Source of the DNA: Bacillus alkalicellulosilyticus
GTDB lineage: Bacteria; Bacillota; Bacilli; Bacillales; Bacillaceae_F
DNA length: 64,000 bases
Reading direction: 5' to 3'
Assembly: GCF_002019795.1 (NCBI RefSeq)
Contig: NZ_KV917381.1
Coordinates: 2,043,210 to 2,107,209 of the forward strand
The position numbers and the translations under genes are program-made. Below are positions 45,461 to 54,228 of the stretch, piece by piece (positions within the stretch are counted from its first letter, which is position 1; each line of letters starts with the position of its first letter). The notes beneath the pieces were generated by a model. That model was not told where the DNA came from. It saw only the letters and a list, made by a program, of their open reading frames with translations, and ran no database searches.

Positions 45461-45634
45461 ATGAAAAAATGGCAAACACCAGTTTTAGAAGTATTGGATA
45501 TCAATATGACAATGAATGGTCCTGGGAACGCTAATGCAGATTGCTTTGATGTTTCAGAAGGTAAAACTGAAACGCATGCTGGGAGATCGAATAATAGTTG
45601 CAATAACTCAAGTAGCCCAGAGTTAGACAGCTAG
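45461..45634 (+). CDS. Lasso peptide precursor 2, 57 aa, with an unusually long core
   Basis: The start is ATG 45461 after AAAGGAGGTG; an upstream TTG in frame overlaps that site. The leader (residues 1-18), MKKWQTPVLEVLDINMTM, has WxxP, LEVLD and Thr at -2. The core begins NGPGNANAD, so Asn1 and Asp9 would close a nine-residue ring like paeninodin (which starts AGPG and also closes at Asp9). The tail is very long: the core totals 39 residues, rich in Asn and Ser, with Cys at core positions 10 and 29 and ending LDS. The C-terminal Asp-Ser is the same as in paeninodin, where that Ser is phosphorylated. Confidence 0.85.
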   Translation: MKKWQTPVLEVLDINMTMNGPGNANADCFDVSEGKTETHAGRSNNSCNNSSSPELDS

Positions 45635-45673
45635 ATTTGCGGTTGGGTTTTAAACGTTTGCTCAGCCCTTATA

Positions 45674-45699
45674 CCCTTAAGCAAGGTTAAGGGCCTTTT
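45674..45699 (+). terminator. Weak terminator/attenuator after precursor 2
   Basis: CCCTTAA / TTAAGGG with a 6-nt loop, followed by CCTTTTC. It probably lets most transcripts end after the precursor, with partial read-through into the maturation genes. Confidence 0.55.
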
Positions 45700-45729
45700 C
45701 AATAGCAGGCAATGGGATGGAGGAAGACT

Positions 45730-46662
45730 ATGATAAACCTTATAGATACAACTACCTATAAAGCGTTTGGTTTTGATGTGAATAGTATGATAGATTTGCC
45801 TGAATTACAGAAAGTATCAGATTGCGATGAAGCATCTGATATCAATATAATGATTACCGATTTAACAGAAAAATTAGATAAACATGGTGTAAAGGGTCAA
45901 TACTTCACTGTTACCAATGAGTTTGTTTTATTTCACGTTCCTGAAATTGCAATATTCCTTATTCAAGATGGTAATACGATATTAGTGTCTCCTTATGAAG
46001 GAGCGACAACAGACCATATCCGCCTTTATCTTCTCGGTACATGCATGGGCATTCTCTTAATGCAACGAAAAATCCTTCCTCTTCATGGTAGTGCACTTGC
46101 TATTGATGGAAAGGCTTATGCTATCGTTGGGGATTCAGGAGCGGGAAAGTCAACATTAGCTTCGGCCTTATTGAAGCAGGGCTATGGCCTAATCAGTGAT
46201 GATGTCATTCCTGTCACTCTCTCAGAAGAGGGAATTCCAATGGTAACACCTGCCTATCCTCAGCAAAAGCTTTGGCAAGAAAGTTTAACAGAGTTTGGAA
46301 TGGATTCAGTCGGATATCGACCAATTGTGGATAGAGAAACCAAGTTTGCGATACCGGTTCAATCACAGTTTGTCACAGAGTCCATGCCGTTAGCTGGTGT
46401 GTTTGAACTTGTGAAAACGAATGACGATGATGTTAAGTTGCAGCCCATAACTGGTTTAGAACGTTTCCAGAAATTATATTATCATACGTATCGTAATTTT
46501 TTACTTGAACCTATGGGGTTAATGCAATGGCATTTCAATCTATGTGCGCAAATGGTTTCTAAACTGCGTGTGTACCAGCTTCAACGACCTGTTTCTCGGT
46601 TTACCGCAAATGATTTAGTTTCACTATTACTTTCTACAGTTCAGGAGGGGGAAAATAAATGA
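45730..46662 (+). CDS. HPr-kinase-like lasso peptide kinase
   Basis: A 310-residue protein with the C-terminal catalytic fold of HPr kinase/phosphorylase: LPLHGSALAI (H119), P-loop VGDSGAGKST at 133-142 and LISDDVIPV (D157, D158). It lacks the usual HPrK N-terminal half and HPr partner. In the paeninodin cluster such a kinase phosphorylates the C-terminal Ser of the precursor; both precursors here end in Ser. ATG 45730 follows GGAGG. It overlaps the next gene by 4 bp. Confidence 0.88.
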   Translation: MINLIDTTTYKAFGFDVNSMIDLPELQKVSDCDEASDINIMITDLTEKLDKHGVKGQYFTVTNEFVLFHVPEIAIFLIQDGNTILVSPYEGATTDHIRLYLLGTCMGILLMQRKILPLHGSALAIDGKAYAIVGDSGAGKSTLASALLKQGYGLISDDVIPVTLSEEGIPMVTPAYPQQKLWQESLTEFGMDSVGYRPIVDRETKFAIPVQSQFVTESMPLAGVFELVKTNDDDVKLQPITGLERFQKLYYHTYRNFLLEPMGLMQWHFNLCAQMVSKLRVYQLQRPVSRFTANDLVSLLLSTVQEGENK

Positions 46663-46949
46663 GTGTAAAACAATTGATTTCAATAGATGCTGCTGTTGTT
46701 CAAGGTCAGGGGAATATCGTGAGTGACATGGACGGAGAAAAAGTGATGCTTAGCATTCATAACGGGAAATATTACAACCTTGGTGAGCTAGGAGGAGAGA
46801 TTTGGGAGTTGATCGGAAAGGAAACTCTTGTTTCTGAAGTAATTGCTTCTTTATTAAACAGCTATGAGGTGGACAAAGAAACGTGTGAAGAACAAGTGAT
46901 TTCATTTCTACAAATGTTGCACCAAGAAGGATTGATACAAATCGTATAG
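46659..46949 (+). CDS. PqqD-family RiPP recognition element (B1 protein)
   Basis: A 96-residue winged-helix PqqD-like protein: GEKVMLSIHNGKYYNLGELGGEIWELIGK ... VDKETCEEQVISFLQMLHQEGLI. It binds the leader (the WxxP/LEVL region) and presents the precursor to the B2 protease. ATGA overlap with the kinase gene. Confidence 0.9.
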   Translation: MSVKQLISIDAAVVQGQGNIVSDMDGEKVMLSIHNGKYYNLGELGGEIWELIGKETLVSEVIASLLNSYEVDKETCEEQVISFLQMLHQEGLIQIV

Positions 46950-46969
46950 TTTGAAGGGAGCTTACTGAT

Positions 46970-47416
46970 ATGGGGAAAATGAAGGCTTTTTTCTCAATGA
47001 ACCATAAAGAAAGATGGTTATTAGCGGAAGCCTATTTTTACTTGGCATGGGGACGTGTCATGAAGCTTTTGCCATTTACTCGGGTGGCTCCGCGCTTAGG
47101 AAAGCACATGGTAGAAACTCCGTTTGATGTCAATGTAGAAAAGAAAAAGACATTAGCGAGTGTATCACAGGCAATACATATTATGAGTAAGTATACATTC
47201 TGGGAAAGCCAGTGCCTCGTGAAAGGGTTTGCGGCAATGAAGATGCTTGAAAAAAGAAAGATAGAAAGCACTCTTTATTTAGGAACAGCACGAGATGAAA
47301 AAGGTGAGATGATAGCTCATGCCTGGGTTCGAAGTGGTCCTTATTATATAACGGGATCAGAAGGGATGGAGAGATTCACGGTAGTTGGTAAATTTGCAAA
47401 AACGATAGAAGGTTGA
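46970..47416 (+). CDS. Transglutaminase-like lasso leader peptidase (B2 protein)
   Basis: A 148-residue protein of the transglutaminase-like family found in lasso clusters. The catalytic Cys82 lies in WESQCLVKGFAAMKML and His117 in MIAHAWVRSGP. No Asp is obvious in the usual third catalytic position just after the His. With the B1 protein it removes the leader after the Thr-Met pair. AAGGGAG precedes the ATG. Confidence 0.88.
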   Translation: MGKMKAFFSMNHKERWLLAEAYFYLAWGRVMKLLPFTRVAPRLGKHMVETPFDVNVEKKKTLASVSQAIHIMSKYTFWESQCLVKGFAAMKMLEKRKIESTLYLGTARDEKGEMIAHAWVRSGPYYITGSEGMERFTVVGKFAKTIEG

Positions 47417-47425
47417 GGGAAAACA

Positions 47426-48607
47426 ATGGATACAGAATTTAGACTTGATACGGAAAAGATTCCTATGGAATTATTGTTCATCTTACAGTTGTTACAACTG
47501 AATAATGATATCCATGAACTTGAACAAGATGTGTTCATCGGAATCGATTGGGACTTGTTTTTAGAACAAGCTCTTCATCATCGGTTATATCCATTGCTTT
47601 ATCAAAAGGTGAAAGGCCTCGATAAAAAGTATGTTCCCTCTTATGTTATTGAACAACTAGAAATGTATTATAAACGGAATACGTTTCAAATGCTGTTTTT
47701 GAGTGCAGAAATGGAAAAGGTTAGCAAGTTGTTCACAGAACAAAAGATTAACCTTTTGTTTCTTAAAGGGCCTGTATTGGCAGATGAATTATATGGGGAT
47801 GTGTCACTACGCACATCGAGTGATTTGGATTTTTTAATTCCAATTGATCAGTTGCCTCAAGCGGAACAGCTCCTTGTTTCCTTAGGGTATGAAAAAGATG
47901 ATTATATTGAAACGGTACTTAATGACTGGCAATGGAGACACCACCATGTTACATACTATCATCCTACTAAGCAAGTAAAGATGGAAATTCATTGGAGGTT
48001 GAATCCGGGTCCCGCAAAGGAACCAAGCTTTAATGAGTTATGGGAGCGAAAGCAAAAAAGTGAATTAACGAGTTTCCCTGTGTATTTACTTGGCAAAGAA
48101 GACTTGTTTTTATTTCTTGTTTCTCACGGCGCACGACATGGTTGGTCTCGATTGCGCTGGCTTGTCGATATTCATCAATTGTTAAAGAAAGAGATTCAGT
48201 GGCATACACTCATTCCATTATTGAAGAAATATCATTTTTGTAGTGTGGCTGGTCAGGCTTTGATATTGTCTACTCATTTATTACAAACTCCAGAATATAT
48301 GGAGTCTTTGCCGTTTATAAGGAGAAGACGTTCAATGAAATTAGCACAAGAGGCTATTTTCTATTTGGAACGACGAGTAAATCTTCACACTGACCCTGTT
48401 CCAGAGGAGATTTCACGTTATCATAAACAACATTTGTTTTCGTTGATGTCGTGGCAACAAAAAATCGTATTTATTCTTAGTTTCCTATACCCATATCCAG
48501 AAGATGCTCAAACTTTGCCATTGCCGAAATCATTACATTTTTTATATTTTCCATTACGTCCGTTTTTGTGGGTTTGGAGAAAGACGAGGAGACATGCATT
48601 ATCTTAG
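47426..48607 (+). CDS. Nucleotidyltransferase family protein of the lasso cluster
   Basis: A 393-residue protein of the NTP_transf_5 type. LLFLKGPVLADELYGDVSLRTSSDLDFLIP (about residues 110-140) holds the metal-binding DLD (D133, D135). Genes of this family recur in kinase-containing lasso clusters of Bacillales. Their reaction is not established; they may add further phosphate or a nucleotide to the tail. It lies 10 bp after the leader-peptidase gene; its end precedes the exporter start by 11 bp. Confidence 0.82.
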   Translation: MDTEFRLDTEKIPMELLFILQLLQLNNDIHELEQDVFIGIDWDLFLEQALHHRLYPLLYQKVKGLDKKYVPSYVIEQLEMYYKRNTFQMLFLSAEMEKVSKLFTEQKINLLFLKGPVLADELYGDVSLRTSSDLDFLIPIDQLPQAEQLLVSLGYEKDDYIETVLNDWQWRHHHVTYYHPTKQVKMEIHWRLNPGPAKEPSFNELWERKQKSELTSFPVYLLGKEDLFLFLVSHGARHGWSRLRWLVDIHQLLKKEIQWHTLIPLLKKYHFCSVAGQALILSTHLLQTPEYMESLPFIRRRRSMKLAQEAIFYLERRVNLHTDPVPEEISRYHKQHLFSLMSWQQKIVFILSFLYPYPEDAQTLPLPKSLHFLYFPLRPFLWVWRKTRRHALS

Positions 48608-48618
48608 GGGGCAATTAC

Positions 48619-50412
48619 ATGAACCATCTATTCTATTTTTATAAACAAATCCATCATTTTGCGGGCAAAAAATTATACTTTAATTTAATAGGTATGATTT
48701 TGATTAGTTTACTAGATGGAATTGGGATCCTCTTACTTATTCCTTTAATTAGTATGAGTGGCATTGTGAGTTTTGAAATCGGGGATAATCGATTAACTGG
48801 TTTTTTTGAGTGGTTTCAAGCGATTCCAACCTCAGTAGGTTTACCGGTTATTTTAGGGATGTTTGTACTGATTTCTTTTGGACAAAACTTGATTAATCGC
48901 TTAATTAGTATTCAAAATGCTGAAATACAGCATGGTTTTTTTAGACATTTACGTGTTCAAACGTACAAAAGTTTGCTTCAAGCAAATTGGGGATTTTTTG
49001 TTCGAAAACGTAAATCTGATTTAATCAATATTTTAACAGCTGAAATCGCGAGAGCTAGTGCAGGTACAAATTCCTTCTTGCAATTTATGACCAGTCTTAT
49101 TTTTACAGTTATTCAAATTGGGATTGCGTTTTGGCTATCGCCTAACATTACGATTTTTGTATTACTAAGTGGGTTGTTTTTACTTTTCTTTTCAAGGAAA
49201 TTCCTTTCGAGGTCTTTTGCTTTAGGAAACCGAACATTTGAGCTTGGTCAAAGGTATTTAGGTGGGGTGACCGATCAAATGAACGGGATAAAGGACATTA
49301 AAAGTAATACGCTAGAAGAATCTCGCATGAGTTGGTATGAAGATGTGACCAATGATATGAAAAATGAGCAATTAGCGTATACCATTCTTAAAACAAAATC
49401 TCAGTTCAATTATAAAATGGCGTCTGCTATTTTAATCGCTGCTTTTATCTATTTATCTATTCATCTTTTTAATGCTCAGGCCGCTCAGTTAATGTTAATT
49501 TTAGTCATCTTTTCACGACTATGGCCTCGTGTTGCAGGAATACAAGGTTCATTAGAGCAATTGTCTTCTTATTTGCCAGCCTTTAGTAATGTATTGAAAT
49601 TGCAACAAGAAGCAAGTGAAGCAGTTGAGATGTCTCAAGATAATGAAAAGGATGTTCGTCCAATTCAAATTAAACAAGCGATTAATTGTAAGGATGTTTC
49701 CTTCCGATACCATCAAGATATCCCAAACTACGCCTTATCTCAGTTAAATTTATTAATTCCAGCAAACAAGATGACCGCGGTTGTTGGACCTTCTGGAGCA
49801 GGGAAAAGTACATTAATTGATTTATTGATGGGACTGAATCAACCGGAAACAGGACAGATTTTTTTAGATGGTGTTCCTTTAACGAGTTCAAATTTAAAAG
49901 CGTGGCGACAAGCGATAAGCTATGTCCCACAGGAACCTTTTCTTTTTAATGAAACGGTTCGAGAAAACTTGTTATTGATTAAGGAAGATGCAAGTGAAGA
50001 AGAGATGTGGGAAGCACTTGAGTTCTCTTCAGCTGCAGAATTTGTACAAAAGCTTCCACAAGCATTAGATACTGTAATCGGTGATCGTGGTATTCGGTTA
50101 TCAGGTGGGGAACGACAACGACTTGTGTTAGCACGAGCAATTTTACGTAAACCATCAATTCTTATACTTGATGAGGCTACGAGTTCATTGGATACAGAAA
50201 ATGAAGCGAAAATCCAAGAGGCCATTGAGCGATTAAAAGGAAGAATGACGATTGTCGTCATTGCTCATCGTTTATCTACGATTCGAAATGCAGACCAGGT
50301 GGTTGTGCTTGAATCAGGTAAAATCATTCAAAAAGGTGAATTTGGTCAATTGGCTAAAGAGAAAACAGGAAAGTTCAGTCATTTGTTAGGCAAACAAATG
50401 GAGGTTCGTTAA
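48619..50412 (+). CDS. Lasso peptide ABC exporter (D protein)
   Basis: A 597-residue fused exporter/ATPase: an N-terminal six-helix domain, Walker A GPSGAGKST, Q-loop VPQEPFLFN, signature RLSGGERQR, Walker B LILDEATSSLDTE and switch His VIAHRLSTIR. It exports the mature peptides and probably gives self-immunity. ATG 48619 follows AGGGGG; the longer open frame overlaps the previous gene. A terminator follows immediately. Confidence 0.9.
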   Translation: MNHLFYFYKQIHHFAGKKLYFNLIGMILISLLDGIGILLLIPLISMSGIVSFEIGDNRLTGFFEWFQAIPTSVGLPVILGMFVLISFGQNLINRLISIQNAEIQHGFFRHLRVQTYKSLLQANWGFFVRKRKSDLINILTAEIARASAGTNSFLQFMTSLIFTVIQIGIAFWLSPNITIFVLLSGLFLLFFSRKFLSRSFALGNRTFELGQRYLGGVTDQMNGIKDIKSNTLEESRMSWYEDVTNDMKNEQLAYTILKTKSQFNYKMASAILIAAFIYLSIHLFNAQAAQLMLILVIFSRLWPRVAGIQGSLEQLSSYLPAFSNVLKLQQEASEAVEMSQDNEKDVRPIQIKQAINCKDVSFRYHQDIPNYALSQLNLLIPANKMTAVVGPSGAGKSTLIDLLMGLNQPETGQIFLDGVPLTSSNLKAWRQAISYVPQEPFLFNETVRENLLLIKEDASEEEMWEALEFSSAAEFVQKLPQALDTVIGDRGIRLSGGERQRLVLARAILRKPSILILDEATSSLDTENEAKIQEAIERLKGRMTIVVIAHRLSTIRNADQVVVLESGKIIQKGEFGQLAKEKTGKFSHLLGKQMEVR

Positions 50413-50443
50413 CACTCACAACATAATGTGGGTGTCTTTTTTT
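50412..50443 (+). terminator. Rho-independent terminator of the lasso operon
   Basis: ACACTCACA / TGTGGGTGT (one G-T wobble), 6-nt loop, then C and seven T residues. Confidence 0.85.
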
Positions 50444-50457
50444 GAGGGGAGAGAGTC

Positions 50458-51450
50458 ATGAAACAAAAATATATAAGAAAGAAAAGTGTTATCTTTTGGG
50501 TATTGCTCAGCGTATTTGTCATCTATACAGTATGGGACAACAACCGTATTATCGTTGTCGAAGAAGAAATCTTCCTTCCACATTTACCGGAAGCTTTTGA
50601 TGGATATACGATGTTACAAGTAACCGATTTGCATGAGAAGGAATTTGGAAAGAACCAACACCGTTTAATTTCTTTAATTAATTCTCTTGAGTATGATGCC
50701 ATATTATTTACAGGAGATATGCTAGATAATATTGAGAGTACTAATTTTTCACCCTATTATACTCTAATTGAAGGGGTTAAAAATAAAGAAACTGCTTTAT
50801 ATGTGGCTGGAAATGCAGACCCTCTCAATTACACACTTTCGAGATATGAACCGAATGATAAAAGTGCATTTGTTCAAGGGATGGAAGAAAGAGGAGTTTC
50901 TTTACTAGAATCGATATTTACGGTGGAAAAAGAAGGGGCAAGCCTGAATTTTGTTGATTTTGACCTTGTGACAACAGATAAAAAGTGGAAAGAGACCGTC
51001 TTTAATAATAGTGACTCATCTAGTGAATATAAAACAAAACTGCAAAGCTATGAAATGCAATTATTAGAGGAGATTAGCTCCTTAGAGGAAACAATAGAAC
51101 AAGAGCCGATTATTGCGTTAAGTCACTATCCAATTGTCGATGTTCGAATTGATTATCTAGAATATGCGGTGCAGCATGATTTACCAGCCATTGATCTTAT
51201 TATTGCTGGGCATTATCACGGGGGCCAAATTCGGATTCCATTTTGGGGTGCTTTGTTTGTACCTGAACCCTGGTACGAAAGGAGTGGTTTGTTTCCTCCG
51301 CGGGACCGGGTGAAGGGATTATGGGAATATAAAGGAATACAACAATATGTAAGTGCGGGGTTAGGAAGTAGTGATGCGATTCCATTGCTAAAATTTCGAG
51401 TGTTTAATCCACCTGAGATTAATCTAATTACGTTAAAAAAAGCTGAGTGA
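50458..51450 (+). CDS. Membrane-anchored metallophosphoesterase with altered GNH motif
   Basis: A 330-residue protein: an N-terminal transmembrane anchor (VIFWVLLSVFVIYTVW), then calcineurin-like phosphoesterase motifs TDLHEKEFG, LFTGDML, LSHYP and AGHYHGGQIRIP. The usual GNH(D/E) motif reads AGNADPLNY, so the catalytic-type His is replaced by Ala. This is odd and could mean altered chemistry. It is of the YkuE/YpbG type, outside the lasso operon because a terminator separates them. GAGGGGAG precedes the ATG. Confidence 0.8.
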   Translation: MKQKYIRKKSVIFWVLLSVFVIYTVWDNNRIIVVEEEIFLPHLPEAFDGYTMLQVTDLHEKEFGKNQHRLISLINSLEYDAILFTGDMLDNIESTNFSPYYTLIEGVKNKETALYVAGNADPLNYTLSRYEPNDKSAFVQGMEERGVSLLESIFTVEKEGASLNFVDFDLVTTDKKWKETVFNNSDSSSEYKTKLQSYEMQLLEEISSLEETIEQEPIIALSHYPIVDVRIDYLEYAVQHDLPAIDLIIAGHYHGGQIRIPFWGALFVPEPWYERSGLFPPRDRVKGLWEYKGIQQYVSAGLGSSDAIPLLKFRVFNPPEINLITLKKAE

Positions 51451-51457
51451 AATCATA

Positions 51458-51493
51458 CATAGGAGGTAGACGCATGTTGTCATCCCTCCTATG
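51458..51493. terminator. Stem-loop between convergent genes
   Basis: CATAGGAGG / CCTCCTATG (9 bp) with a long loop and no clear T-run. It could serve both convergent genes. Confidence 0.4.
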
Positions 51494-51496
51494 ATA

Positions 51497-51835
51497 TTAT
51501 GCCATTAATATAACGCGGATTGCTGCGAGGATGATAGCACCGACACTGATTGTGGTTCCAATCGTCCATTTAATTACGTTTAATTGTGTTTCTTTGACGA
51601 GCTCTTTTACTTCAGATTGGGTTAAATATTTTTTGTCTTTTAACGTTTGCTCGACAATTGTATCTAAATTTTCCTCAGTGAGGTTTTTGTTTTTCTTCAA
51701 GTAATCATCGATGAGGACTTTTACCGCGTTCTCATCTGTCTTATCTCTTATTTTTTCTTGAAGTGCCGCAATGTTCTTTTGGGATTCATCAGTTTTTACC
51801 TCTAGAGCATAAACACGACTCTCTATTTTCTCCAT
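51497..51835 (-). CDS. Hypothetical coiled-coil, C-terminally membrane-anchored protein
   Basis: A 112-residue protein: a charged coiled-coil region (about residues 1-85, repeated Lys/Glu/Leu heptads) and one C-terminal hydrophobic helix (WTIGTTISVGAIILAAIRVILM). The layout recalls XhlA/DUF1640-type proteins, but I do not recognise a specific family. ATG 51835 follows AAGGGGTGA. Confidence 0.65.
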   Translation of the reverse strand: MEKIESRVYALEVKTDESQKNIAALQEKIRDKTDENAVKVLIDDYLKKNKNLTEENLDTIVEQTLKDKKYLTQSEVKELVKETQLNVIKWTIGTTISVGAIILAAIRVILMA

Positions 51836-52059
51836 GACTTTCACCCCTTCTTATACACTACTATTTATTCTATTTACTGTAGTTCATTTCGGTATAGACG
51901 ACAGACTCTGTTTACTTGAAAAAGGGCGCTTGTGTAGTTTTCTAACAGGACAAGTAGGGCAAGCATACTATATAAAAATAGAGAAACGACGACGAAACCT
52001 TGAGTTCGTATGTTTCTGATATTTGTTGGAATGTTTCGGGTGTTTTGTAAATACCCTTA

Positions 52060-52073
52060 TGAAAAGGCTTTCA
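52060..52073. promoter_or_regulatory. Candidate cre-like site
   Basis: TGAAAAGGCTTTCA fits the CcpA consensus TGWNANCGNTNWCA except at the central C. It lies 35 bp before a small gene. The string GAAAAGGCTTTCATTT recurs at 54489, between the -35- and -10-like boxes upstream of the 2-hydroxyacid dehydrogenase gene. Confidence 0.35.
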
Positions 52074-52107
52074 TTTTTGAAAGTTAGACTAATAATGAGG
52101 TGTTCAT

Positions 52108-52554
52108 ATGAAATCAACACATGATAATCTGTCTATTCATGTTTCAAAGGAACAGCTAAATATGGTCATTAAAGACGTATTAGGTGAGTATCGTATTTTT
52201 TGGGGATTTAATAAAGGAAGAATGATTCTTAACATTTACAATTCAGAAGTTAACAATAAACTGATGTTTAAACGTCATAAAGGATATTTAGAACTAATTA
52301 GAGTAGAAGTCACTTGTGAGGAAGTGGTGGGAACATTGGATAAGTCTTTTAACTTTACAGAGGAAATGAAACGAGAAAAAATAGAAGAAACTAGAAACAG
52401 AGAGAAAACGTTATACGAGAAAATCGATGACTATTTACTAGCATTACATGATGCCCAACAGTTTGGCGACAAAGAAAGCATTACTGAAATTAAAAGGCAG
52501 TTAACAAAACTAACACAGGATATAAAAATGATAGAAAGCCTTGCTAAGAGTTGA
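52108..52554 (+). CDS. Hypothetical protein, 148 aa
   Basis: Not recognised. The N-terminal half is mixed beta (IFWGFNKGRMILNIYNSEV); the C-terminal half is a charged helix (residues about 85-148, EETRNREKTLYEKIDDYLLAL...). No signal or membrane segment. Monocistronic with its own terminator. Confidence 0.7.
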   Translation: MKSTHDNLSIHVSKEQLNMVIKDVLGEYRIFWGFNKGRMILNIYNSEVNNKLMFKRHKGYLELIRVEVTCEEVVGTLDKSFNFTEEMKREKIEETRNREKTLYEKIDDYLLALHDAQQFGDKESITEIKRQLTKLTQDIKMIESLAKS

Positions 52555-52585
52555 CCAGAACAAAGAATCAATTGTTCTGGTTTTT
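52555..52585 (+). terminator. Rho-independent terminator
   Basis: CCAGAACAA / TTGTTCTGG, 8-nt loop, then five T residues. Confidence 0.85.
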
Positions 52586-52666
52586 ATTATAGAACTAAAT
52601 AAATTTCACGTAACGTATTAGTTAGATAATTAAAAAATATCATAAAAGATAGCTAAAAGAAATAAG

Positions 52667-52700
52667 GGCACAGAAAAAGTTAAATAACTTTTTCTGTGCC
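52667..52700 (-). terminator. Terminator of the LVIVD-repeat gene
   Basis: GGCACAGAAAAAGTT / AACTTTTTCTGTGCC with a very short loop, directly downstream of the leftward gene. Confidence 0.75.
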
Positions 52701-52713
52701 TTCTGTCAATTAA

Positions 52714-54120
52714 TTATTTATTTTTATTGTTTTTAAATAGAACTTTTAATCCCTGGCCCATATCTGAAGCAAGTACATAATTCCTATCTACAAACACGCC
52801 CCATACATCAGCAGCTTCAGGTGTGTAACGACTAATTTCAACAGGATTACTTGGGTCTGTAATGTCTACGGAAATAACTCCACCAGAGTAGTAGGACAAG
52901 TACAATGTATTTCCATGTACTTTGGGGTCATGAACCGTTTTTGCAAATGTAGTTCTTCCTACTGAAGTTGGAGGAATATCAAAAGTTAAATCTGTTTTAA
53001 ATTCACTTAGTAATTTTGGTGCTGTTTTATCGCTAATATCAAAAATACGAGTATATCCATAGGCACTTTCATAACCTGAACCAACTGGATTTGAAACTTC
53101 TCTAGTTTCAATAAGAATATTACCCCCACGAGCAAGCGCAGCAGAGTGAGCTGATCCTTTTTGGTCACTTCTAAAATCAGTTCTTCCTAAGTAAATCGGG
53201 TTTTCTGGGTCTTTAATATCAAAAATAACTGTTCCTAAATCCCACATTGAAACATAAGCATATCTTCCGTTATTATCTGTAATAACACTATGATTAAAGA
53301 CTGCTCTTTGTCTACCATTTGGATCAGTCCAATTGTAGCCATTAAAACTTTCCGGAACCTCAGGTAGCATTCTTGGGTCAAACTGCCAGAGTTTTTCTGG
53401 GTTTGTTGGATCAGACACATCTATAATTTGAAAATCTTTATCGACTCCGGCTGTATATATATCTGCATAAGGATTAGAAGCAAGAAGTATAGCACGGTTT
53501 CCTTGAGTTGTTAAATAAAGCTCATGAGTTCCAGGAATTCTCCGATCTAAACCATAAAACCCTAATTTTTTTGGCTCGTAAGGATCTGTCACATCATAAA
53601 TTAATATTCCACCAATGCTATCCGGTCTGCTCGCATTATTCCGGCTTAATTGCTGAACACTTACAACAGCTAAATCCCCTTTAAAATGAGGAGTGTTAAC
53701 GGATTTAACAATCACTTTTTCTTGCCATGTATGAGGGATTTCAGTTCCGAAAACCGCAACTTCTACTGGATTTTCTGGATCTTTTAAATCGAATACTCGA
53801 ACGCCTCCATTTCCACCACCTGCAGTGTGAGTTCCAAGGTAGGCAAATCCTTTATGAGCATAAACGTCTGCTGTGTTTTTTTGACTTCCATCTATTTGGT
53901 TGATTTGTACACTCGCAGCTTGATAAAGGTTCTTAAGATTTTTGCTTCCAGTCATGCTATACGGAAGGTTCGCTATTTCTGAAGGGTCAAAGACAAACAC
54001 TCTTTCTTTAGAAATACCTCCAATTTCCAATGCATCATGTGCGAATACACCTGGAGTAAATGAGGATAAAACGATGGCACTAGCCAGTGCTGTGTAAAGA
54101 AAACGCTTATTCTTTTTCAA
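52714..54120 (-). CDS. Secreted LVIVD-repeat beta-propeller protein
   Basis: A 468-residue exported protein. It has a signal peptide (FLYTALASAIVLSSFTPGVFA). At least six blades follow with the repeated theme VFDLKDPENPVEVAVFG, YDVTDPYEPKKLGFYG, IDVSDPTNPEKLWQF, FDIKDPENPIYLGR, FDISDKTAPKLLSEF and VDITDPSNPVEISRY, typical of LVIVD repeats. This predicts a surface beta-propeller, perhaps for binding or adhesion; function unknown. The start is TTG 54120 after AAGGAGG; the longer open frame adds residues before a proper signal peptide and is rejected. Confidence 0.85.
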   Translation of the reverse strand: MKKNKRFLYTALASAIVLSSFTPGVFAHDALEIGGISKERVFVFDPSEIANLPYSMTGSKNLKNLYQAASVQINQIDGSQKNTADVYAHKGFAYLGTHTAGGGNGGVRVFDLKDPENPVEVAVFGTEIPHTWQEKVIVKSVNTPHFKGDLAVVSVQQLSRNNASRPDSIGGILIYDVTDPYEPKKLGFYGLDRRIPGTHELYLTTQGNRAILLASNPYADIYTAGVDKDFQIIDVSDPTNPEKLWQFDPRMLPEVPESFNGYNWTDPNGRQRAVFNHSVITDNNGRYAYVSMWDLGTVIFDIKDPENPIYLGRTDFRSDQKGSAHSAALARGGNILIETREVSNPVGSGYESAYGYTRIFDISDKTAPKLLSEFKTDLTFDIPPTSVGRTTFAKTVHDPKVHGNTLYLSYYSGGVISVDITDPSNPVEISRYTPEAADVWGVFVDRNYVLASDMGQGLKVLFKNNKNK

Positions 54121-54228
54121 TAAAAAAACCTCCTTGTTAATGGTTGTTGATTGGACAAGCTTAGTGTAGCAAGTGAAAAATGATTTTACTATAATAAAAT
54201 TTCTGTTTATTTCGACACCTATTGTCAT

